64,000 nucleotides of DNA from Ogataea parapolymorpha DL-1. Its lineage: Eukaryota; Ascomycota; Pichiomycetes; Pichiales; Pichiaceae. Of the stretch, positions 57,747 through 64,000 are shown piece after piece; the first letter of the stretch is position 1; each line of letters starts with the position of its first letter. The position numbers and the translations under genes are program-made. The stretch spans positions 124,001 through 188,000 of the forward strand of contig NC_027865.1 in the NCBI RefSeq assembly GCF_000187245.1, given 5' to 3'. The notes under the pieces were generated by a model that searched no databases, was not told the DNA's origin, and worked only from the letters and a program-made list of their open reading frames with translations.

Positions 57747-58832
57747 CTATATATCGTTGACTGCCTTGACAAAGTTATCCAATGCCTGTTTCGCGGCTCC
57801 AGAGCTCACACTTTTCCGCGCGAGCTCAGTGCCCTCTTTCCAGGAAGACGCCAGGCCACCCACAACGGCCAAAGCTCCCGTATTCATCAATATATAGTCG
57901 ACAACTGGATGTGCTCCCGGTGACAGGTCAACTTCGTTGTTGAGGATTTTTGTGAGCAACTCAGCGTTTTCCTTTGGTGTTCCAGACCTCACCACTTCCA
58001 GCGGATGCTCGGGCAGTCCAAAATCGACAGGACGCAGCTTGAACTCGTCGATCTTGTCGGTCTCTTTATTATATCTCCAGACTTTGGTAGCACCGATCGG
58101 CGCGATTTCGTCGAGGACGACCTCGCCAAAGACCACCATGGTTTCTGCCGGCTTTCTGCCGCTTTTTCTGTCCAGTTTGACGGCTGCTTCGCAGTAGATC
58201 TTGCCGAGCGCCTCGGTGTAGACGCCGAGGATACGGGCCTTGATAGGAATCGGGTTCAACAGCGGCCCTAAAATGTTGAAGATAGTTGGGATGCCGAGAC
58301 TGGCACGCACAGGAGCCACCTTGGCCATTCCATGGTGGAAAGCAGGAGCGAAAAGGAAACACAGTCGCGACGACGCGACGATTCCAGGCACGCTTTTAGA
58401 GTCCACTTTGTGCAGCTTGACGCCGAGATTGGTCATGAGATCTCCAGCTCCAGAGGTCGACGTCGACGCCTTGCCGCCGTGCTTGCTCACCTTGAGCCCC
58501 ATTCCGGCGCCGACGATGGCAGCCGACGTGGAGACGTTAAAGGTGTTTTGGCCATCGCCACCGGTGCCAACCACGTCAATGTAGCCGTCCGGGTCGACGG
58601 TGTGGCCCGGGATGACGTCTGAAAACTGCAGGATGGTCTCAACGGCGGTGGCTATGTATTCTGAGTCGAAGTCGAGGCCGCGGATACGGAGAGCGGTCAG
58701 GAGAGATGCCAGCTCGATGTCGTTGGTCTGGCCCTGGAAAACGAGCCGGAGGGCGGCTGCAAAGTCGTCGACGGAAAACGACGCGGGATTGTCCACGAGT
58801 TTGCGGAGGTACGGCGTAAGCACCTTGGACAT
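57747..58832 (-). CDS. TRP4: Anthranilate phosphoribosyltransferase
   Basis: A 361-residue enzyme that transfers phosphoribose from PRPP to anthranilate in tryptophan synthesis. The PRPP-binding motif GTGGDGQNTFNVST and the downstream KHGGKASTS motif (here KHGGKASTSTSGAGD) are intact. Length is near the Saccharomyces enzyme (380). It diverges from CDC12 with 135 bases between starts. Confidence 0.95.
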   Translation of the reverse strand: MSKVLTPYLRKLVDNPASFSVDDFAAALRLVFQGQTNDIELASLLTALRIRGLDFDSEYIATAVETILQFSDVIPGHTVDPDGYIDVVGTGGDGQNTFNVSTSAAIVGAGMGLKVSKHGGKASTSTSGAGDLMTNLGVKLHKVDSKSVPGIVASSRLCFLFAPAFHHGMAKVAPVRASLGIPTIFNILGPLLNPIPIKARILGVYTEALGKIYCEAAVKLDRKSGRKPAETMVVFGEVVLDEIAPIGATKVWRYNKETDKIDEFKLRPVDFGLPEHPLEVVRSGTPKENAELLTKILNNEVDLSPGAHPVVDYILMNTGALAVVGGLASSWKEGTELARKSVSSGAAKQALDNFVKAVNDI

Positions 58833-58931
58833 TGAAGCGATGATTTTATCTACGGTTGAAAAAGTGCGCCATAGGCACCCCTACACCGCTTACAGCGCAT
58901 ATGTTTGTAGATTAATTTGGAAAACTAGAAA

Positions 58932-58937
58932 ACGCGT
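58932..58937. promoter_or_regulatory. MluI cell-cycle box upstream of CDC12
   Basis: ACGCGT within the 8-base palindrome AACGCGTT, 31-36 bases before the CDC12 ATG. It could be an MBF site giving G1/S expression of this septin, or chance. Confidence 0.35.
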
Positions 58938-58967
58938 TCGACAAATTTACACAACAAAACGAAAACC

Positions 58968-60163
58968 ATGTCTCAAGCCGCTATTGAGCCGATCGGCATC
59001 ACGAATTTGCCTAACCAACGGTAAGTAAGAATTCCCCCCAAATCTAATTCAATAGGTACAAGATCGTGTCGAAGAAAGGGGCCACGTTCACCATTATGCT
59101 TGCTGGCGAATCTGGACTTGGAAAGACAACGTTTATCAACACATTATTCCAGACGACTCTCAAGACACATCCAGAACTGCGCAATAGACTGAACAGCCCG
59201 ATCAGAAAGACCGTGGAGATCGACATTGTCCGGGCCGAGCTGGAAGAGAAGAACTTCAAGCTGAACCTCAACGTTGTGGACACGCCAGGGTTTGGAGACA
59301 ACGTCAACAACAAGAACGCCTGGCAGCCTATCATTGACTTCATTGACGACCAGCACCACTCGTATTTGAAGCAAGAAACCCAGCCTGTGCGTGCAAACAG
59401 AAAGGACCTACGTGTCCATGCCGTGCTCTACTTTATTCGCCCTACGGGCCACACGCTCAAACCGCTGGACATCGAGGTGATGAAGAAGCTAGGCACGCGT
59501 GCGAACCTGATTCCAGTGATTGCCAAGGCGGATACGCTGACTCCCAATGAAATGCTTGAGTTTAAGAAGAGAATAAGAGAGATCATCGAGGTCCAGGACA
59601 TCCGGATCTACTCGCCGCCAATTGAGCTGGACGACCAAGCTGCGTCGGAACACGCCAAGCAGCTGATCGAGTCCATGCCATTTGCGGTGATTGGGTCCGA
59701 GGAGGAGTTCGAGGTGGATGGTACTTACGTGAAGGGCAGAAAGTATCCGTGGGGCTTTGTGGACGTGGAGAACGACCAGCACTGCGACTTCAGAAAGTTG
59801 AGAAGCCTGCTTCTGAGAACCAACATGCTGGACCTAATTCTGTCCACCAACGAGCTGCACTACGAGACTTTCCGCACTATCAAGATGCAGGATGGTACTC
59901 AGGGCGATTCTGACAGCACGGCGGCTCTGGACAAGAAGCTTGACCGGTTCTCAAGCAATCCGAAGTTCTTGGAGGAGGAGAAGCGCATCAAGCGCTACTT
60001 TGCCGAACAGCTAAGAAACGAAGATCAACGGTTCAAACAGTGGAAACAGAACATTCACACAGAGAAAAACAGACTGAACCACGATCTGGCTACTCTGCAG
60101 AACGAGCTCAAGACGCTTGAGGAGCAAGTCAAGGCCTTGAAGGAAAAGAAAGGACGGATGTAG
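58968..60163 (+). CDS. CDC12: Septin Cdc12, two exons with a 35-nt intron
   Basis: Exon 1 is 58968-59020, the intron 59021-59055 (GTAAGT...TCTAATTCAATAG, 35 nt), exon 2 59056-60163; 386 residues. The joined sequence reads GITNLPNQRYKIVSKKGA, matching the start of Saccharomyces Cdc12. The GTPase domain has the P-loop GESGLGKT (35-42), DTPGFGDN and AKADTL, followed by the septin unique element. A C-terminal coiled coil starts near 320. Septins form the bud-neck filament ring that scaffolds cytokinesis. Without the intron the protein would lack its first 18 residues. Confidence 0.95.
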
Positions 60164-60243
60164 AGATTTTCACCAAAAGGATTAAACACTACTTATTTAC
60201 GCAAAGTACGCTCTGCTAACCTCAATCTTTAAATTACATCTCT

Positions 60244-60688
60244 CTAATCAGCATTTCTCTTAGCGGCCTTCTTCTGGGCCTTTCTCTCAGTACCAAAGAC
60301 CTTCTTACCTCTGTTCTTCTTCTGTTTTCTTTGTTGTCTGGAGGCCTTCTCAACCTTCTGGGCAAGACCGTATCTGACGAGTCTGTAAGCTGGTTCGAAT
60401 TTCTTGGCGTCAGCAACAGAGTTGTAGACGAGACCGAAACCGGTCGACTTTCCACCACCGAAAGCGGTTCTGAAGCCAAACACAGAGACAGAGTCCTTCT
60501 CAACTTTGTAAAGAGCAGACAGTTGGTCTCTCAACTCGTCCTTGGACACGTTGGCTCTGTTTGGGTGGATGACATCGATGACAAATTGTCTTCTGTTCAA
60601 CAGTGGGTTGGTGATGACCTTTCTGGTTCTGATGGTGATAGCGTCAGACTGCGATGTTAGTTTCGAGCTCATTCTGTCTACTTACCAT
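60244..60688 (-). CDS. RPS24: Small ribosomal subunit protein eS24, intron directly after the ATG
   Basis: Exon 1 is only the ATG at 60686-60688. The intron is 60649-60685 (GTAAGT...ACTAACATCGCAG, 37 nt). Exon 2 is 60244-60648. Spliced it encodes 135 residues starting [12 protein letters not shown], the same length and start as Saccharomyces Rps24, whose gene also has its intron right after the start codon. A second ATG inside the intron (60672) is in frame with exon 2 and would add a false MSSKLTSQ leader. The basic C-terminus contacts 18S rRNA. Confidence 0.95.
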
Positions 60689-60761
60689 TTTGTTCAAGAT
60701 ACTAATTTTTTTCGTCTGAAAAACTTTACAAAAATTAAATGGCGCGAGGTGTCGGTGCTAG

Positions 60762-60780
60762 GTGTGACAGACAGTCACAC
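60762..60780. promoter_or_regulatory. Inverted repeat in the RPS24 promoter
   Basis: GTGTGAC-agaca-GTCACAC, a perfect 7-base inverted repeat with a 5-base spacer, about 75-90 bases upstream of the RPS24 ATG. GTCACAC resembles a Cbf1-type half site; Cbf1-like sites mark ribosomal protein genes in some non-Saccharomyces yeasts. The role is inferred. Confidence 0.4.
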
Positions 60781-60974
60781 GTCTCTCCTTATCCAACAGC
60801 AGGGGCCCTCCAAGTATGTTGACAGGCTATGGATCAGGCACTTTCTGGGCCCGACAGGGATTTACATTCAACCATGTCCCCTAAGGACCAGTTTGCTGCA
60901 TGACACGTACTTTTGCTATTAATCTATTTCGTTACTGTTGCGGTCCATAGCTGTAGCTGTTTATTGCTGCTACC

Positions 60975-61394
60975 CTAGGCCCTTATTCTCAGCGCAAAGT
61001 TCACAATCACAGCAATAAGCAGGAAGAAACAAAGCATCGTAGGGCCAAACCGATCGTCGTAAGGTCCAGACCCACGTCTTCTGATGGCAGCGGCTCTCCA
61101 ATGGTATGTGACCAGTGCATAGATCATGGTGCCCATAGCAATCAGCGTAAATAACGAGGCCGAGATTCTCCCCACTTTATCGCCAAAGTTGAGAAGACCA
61201 ATAGCCAGCGATCCAAGAACCACGGTGAAGTTCAGCCACGAGAGGAATGTTCTCTCGTTGGCAAAAAACACTTTAGGCTCGACCCTGGTGGGCAGAGCAA
61301 TTCGCTTGCCGGGAGCTGTGTGTTAGAGCGGCCTTGGTGCAGCAATCTGCGATCGCCCATACTTACTAGCTTGTAGAAGCGGTGCCGAAGACAT
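60975..61394 (-). CDS. VTC1: Vacuolar transporter chaperone subunit Vtc1, two exons
   Basis: Exon 1 is 61367-61394, the intron 61316-61366 (GTAAGT...CTCTAACACACAG, 51 nt), exon 2 60975-61315; 122 residues. The joined start [20 protein letters not shown] matches Saccharomyces Vtc1 closely. The body has three membrane helices and the conserved [14 protein letters not shown] and [19 protein letters not shown] blocks. Vtc1 is the membrane subunit of the VTC polyphosphate polymerase on the vacuole. Without splicing, only the part from about residue 25 is recovered. Confidence 0.95.
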
Positions 61395-61522
61395 GGAGAA
61401 GAATTCTGTCCGAGCAGCAGTAAATTTATTGTTATCACACGTGCGTTAGATATGCCAGCTGACGTGCTGACGTAATCACAGCCAGCAAAATATATGACAA
61501 CTTTTTACGGTGCAGAGATGGC

Positions 61523-61876
61523 ATGTCTGCGTTGGAGGTGGATCTACTCAACGGCGACAAACTGGTAAGTTTGCGAGGCAATTTGTTCTAACTTCAGCCG
61601 GTGACCAAAACAGAACTGGCAGACCAGCTGGACACGCTTTTCAAGGGCGATGTTTCCGAGTATGTCGAAAATGTGCTAGCCAAGCTGACGCAAACATCTT
61701 CCAAGTACAAGTATGTTGTGAATGCGCACCTGATCGATTCCAAGGAGGCCGATTGCGGGATCCAGTCATTTTTTGGTGCCGCGTGGAATAGTTCTACGGA
61801 TGGCACGGCTACGCTGAAAAAAGAGCTGGACAACGGATGGCTAGTGGTTACCATAGTTTTTCTACGGCGAGAATAG
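61523..61876 (+). CDS. Tctex1-type dynein light chain, two exons with a 33-nt intron
   Basis: Exon 1 is 61523-61564 (MSALEVDLLNGDKL), the intron 61565-61597 (GTAAGT...TCTAACTTCAG, 33 nt), exon 2 61598-61876; 106 residues. The body has the Tctex1/DYNLT layout: two helices (TELADQLDTLF, YVENVLAKLTQ), then beta strands with KYVVNAHLID and a final WLVVTIVFLRRE. Light chains of this class dimerise on the dynein intermediate chain. Saccharomyces has no such gene to my knowledge. A further ATG at 61518 opens a 16-codon out-of-frame uORF that overlaps the start. The stop is 13 bases from the SEC6 stop. Confidence 0.82.
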
Positions 61877-61889
61877 ATAAGAGTCGTGA

Positions 61890-64000
61890 CTATTTTGCTT
61901 TAAACTTGGACATGAACGTTGGCGTGAAATTCTCGGGCTGGTAGAGCTTCGAGATGTGCATGCATTCTCCGACGATGAATTTGATCTTGCTGTCTTTGAG
62001 CCGTTTGCATTCCAGGACCACCTTCAAAAAGTCGACCGGTAAATCGTTGAACACTTCCAAATACCCTGGCCACGCGTCTAGGTACTGCTGCTCATTTTCA
62101 AACGTGGCGAGGTAAATGAGGATGTCGAAAATGTAGACGTGGTCCTCGATGATCTGAGAATTTTCGACGTAGTTGGAGAACTGTGTGTTGATGAGGTGTC
62201 CATCGCGCTCCATGACCGACTCGAACTTCTTGGTGTCGATCTTGTTTTTGGCGTTAAGTGCCTGTAGATAGTGCAACAAGTAGGTGTCATAGACAAGCTC
62301 AAATAGCGACTCAAATAATTCTGCATCCAAGTATTCCTTGAGCGGAACCATATAGGAGTGCACAATCTGCAGCGACGTGGTCACCATCTCATCGCTCTTG
62401 TACCATCTTTTGGTGAACACCTCGCTCAGATACGGGTCATACTCGACCACAATGAACCCGTTGAGTTTCACTAAACATTCTGTTCCCAGATTCAGAACAT
62501 GCTGCGTGCCCTGGGAAAGAATGCTCTGGAGTTGGGGATGGAACTTTGAGTGCACCATCTGCTCGACCTCCTTGAATTGACTTTCAAGCCCATTGACCAG
62601 CCGCACGCAGTCGTTTGCAAGAATCGTGACGTACCGCGGAAGCCAGCCGACGTTCTCGTTGTCCGGGGCCTCGGCAGCGGCGTTCCACTGCTGCGCACCG
62701 TTCTCGAGCGCCTCGATCCATCTGTCGTAGAACTGGCGAAGAAACTGTGCACAGAAAAATTGCAGATACTCTATCAGGATCGGGCTGTCCCCAGCGTCGA
62801 GCAAAGTGTTCATATTGGAGCGCAGGATCTCGATCAGAATCTGCGCCATCTCGATTCCCAGCTTCTCAGAAGACGAGTCGGACGGTTCCTTCTCCATGGT
62901 GCTGAAAAGCTTCAGCGCTGGACCAAATGCGTTCTCGGCCCACTCGCGAGTTTTCTTAATATTGAATTCCAGACACTCGTTGAGCAGCCGCTTGCGCTCG
63001 TCGGTGCTGAGCAACATGTACGGCTCGACCTGTTTCTTGGTGAACCCGAACTTTTCCCTGATGGCCTGCGCATTGTCGTAGTCAAAAGTGAGCACACGAA
63101 CGATATACGACGAAGGCAGAGTCGGGTCCGCCACAATGCGCTTCACAACGGCACGCAGACTGTTCTGGTACCATTCCAAAATCTTGTTGAAAAACTTCCA
63201 GCTCGCAGGGAACCCACGCTCCGACCCCACCTTGTACGCCACAAGAATCTCATAGTAGTTCTCCTCGATGATTGAGAGCACCTCGTTCGGGTCTGAGCCT
63301 TGCACAATGGCCTCGAAACTCGTCTCGATCGACTCGCGGAAAAACCCGTACACCAGTTTTTTGTAGTTGCGCGGAGCAGTGCGTTTGACGTAAGTGGCCA
63401 GCCTGCTGACAGCCATTTCGTCCTTGCTTTTAGACTGGCTGATGAGGTGGTTCATCAGAGCAAGTCTGAGATCCTCCCTGTCCTCGTACTCGAGGATTTT
63501 CACCAATTTCACTATGAGTCCAAAGTTGGAACATCCAATGATGCTGACAAAGTTGTCGACGATGAGTCGCAGCAGATGCTCAAAACGAGCAACAACATCA
63601 TCCAGACGCAAAAATGACTGTACCACGATCGAGCGCAAGCCCGCACGACTCGCTTCCGACAGGTGCATGAGCTCATCCTTAAAGTCGCGTAATCTGTTCA
63701 GTTCGTAGTGAATGAGCAGAAGATTCTCTGCCGGAGAGTCTTCCGGGAAATAGTCGTTTTCCGGAAGTTCTTTATCGAGCAGCTGGTCCACGTATGCAAG
63801 ACGGTCTTCCAATTGGACGAAATTGTTGTATGTGGCCACAACTTTCTCGAAATTCGAGTACACCACCGACGACTTGTCGAAGAGCTCGTATTTGTTGATA
63901 TTTGACACAGATTGCTGTCTGAGGCTCTCAACCTTGCTGAGATTGTCTTTCAGATTTTTTAGGTCTTTGCTGGAAGCCTGTAGGTTTTCCAGGACGGCAG
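61890..64000 (-). CDS. SEC6: Exocyst subunit Sec6, N-terminus beyond window edge
   Basis: The frame runs from the stop at 61890 to the window edge (about 703 codons); the start lies outside. The visible N-terminal part (LENLQASSKDLKNLKDNL) is the coiled-coil region of Sec6. The rest is the alpha-helical bundle of the CATCHR fold, and the C-terminal ~400 residues match the globular Sec6 domain in style and length. The Saccharomyces protein has 805 residues. Sec6 anchors the exocyst at secretion sites and binds Sec9. A GTG near 63908 is an internal Val codon, not a start. Confidence 0.85.
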   Translation of the reverse strand, partial: AVLENLQASSKDLKNLKDNLSKVESLRQQSVSNINKYELFDKSSVVYSNFEKVVATYNNFVQLEDRLAYVDQLLDKELPENDYFPEDSPAENLLLIHYELNRLRDFKDELMHLSEASRAGLRSIVVQSFLRLDDVVARFEHLLRLIVDNFVSIIGCSNFGLIVKLVKILEYEDREDLRLALMNHLISQSKSKDEMAVSRLATYVKRTAPRNYKKLVYGFFRESIETSFEAIVQGSDPNEVLSIIEENYYEILVAYKVGSERGFPASWKFFNKILEWYQNSLRAVVKRIVADPTLPSSYIVRVLTFDYDNAQAIREKFGFTKKQVEPYMLLSTDERKRLLNECLEFNIKKTREWAENAFGPALKLFSTMEKEPSDSSSEKLGIEMAQILIEILRSNMNTLLDAGDSPILIEYLQFFCAQFLRQFYDRWIEALENGAQQWNAAAEAPDNENVGWLPRYVTILANDCVRLVNGLESQFKEVEQMVHSKFHPQLQSILSQGTQHVLNLGTECLVKLNGFIVVEYDPYLSEVFTKRWYKSDEMVTTSLQIVHSYMVPLKEYLDAELFESLFELVYDTYLLHYLQALNAKNKIDTKKFESVMERDGHLINTQFSNYVENSQIIEDHVYIFDILIYLATFENEQQYLDAWPGYLEVFNDLPVDFLKVVLECKRLKDSKIKFIVGECMHISKLYQPENFTPTFMSKFKAK

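Noticed and set aside
60244..60672. RPS24 start at the ATG at 60672
   Set aside because: That ATG is inside a well-formed intron; the spliced start [12 protein letters not shown] matches the family exactly.

Overview
The window is budding-yeast nuclear DNA, almost certainly from a methylotrophic Ogataea (Hansenula) species of the polymorpha/parapolymorpha group. Three things point there. It has a dihydroxyacetone synthase ending in the peroxisomal signal NKL and a catalase ending in SKI. A Zn2Cys6 regulator resembling Mpp1 lies directly downstream of the synthase gene. A nuclear complex I subunit (51 kDa) is also present, which Saccharomyces lacks. CTG encodes conserved leucines (for example in the DVDGTLT motif of SEC53), so the code is standard and the CUG-Ser and CUG-Ala clades are excluded.

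The layout is very compact, about 45 genes in 64 kb. Left part (1-13.5 kb): a partial SREBP-type bHLH factor, UBC4, an ARO80-like activator, a USP deubiquitinase, the MPP1-like regulator with the methanol gene DAS, an Rvs161-type BAR protein and GUK1. Middle left (13.6-29.9 kb): NHX1, NDC1, RAD52, a 947-base gene-free stretch, SYS1, CLP1, VPS51, EXO84, a PAS kinase, HOM2 and a DCAF4-like WD protein. At 29.9-33.5 kb lies a decaying zone: a broken LtrA-like membrane protein gene, a tRNA-like relic and a short XlnR-like regulator. From 33.6 to 49.2 kb the order is a Myb/SANT protein, an Mso1-like protein, LYS9, OCA4, ALG2, RIM15, SFH5, an unidentified membrane protein, SEC53, an FMP32-like protein, a small unknown gene, GDT1 and complex I NUBM. 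From 49.3 kb to the end: a metallothionein, catalase, PCC1, INO1, CNL1, an SPC110-like spindle pole protein, TRP4, CDC12, RPS24, VTC1, a Tctex1-type dynein light chain and a partial SEC6.

The clearest unusual signal is a set of extremely short introns. Six genes (metallothionein, PCC1, CDC12, RPS24, VTC1, dynein light chain) can be explained only, or best, by introns with an invariant GTAAGT donor and a CTAAC-like branch site 5-7 bases before the acceptor. Five of them are just 33-37 nt long. Several of these genes are missed, cut short or given a wrong N-terminus by simple ORF calling.

A second theme is compaction. Convergent genes end 1-5 bases apart or overlap. Four divergent pairs have only 31-50 bases, almost pure A/T, between start codons. 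By contrast four genes expected to be highly regulated (DAS, the MPP1-like gene, catalase, INO1) each have a TATA box about 35-50 bases before the ATG. Functionally the window mixes methanol and peroxisome metabolism, nutrient-sensing PAS kinases, vesicle tethering (exocyst, GARP, BLOC-1, Sys1), Golgi and vacuole ion and polyphosphate handling, and amino-acid synthesis. I saw no mobile element, CRISPR array or intact tRNA.
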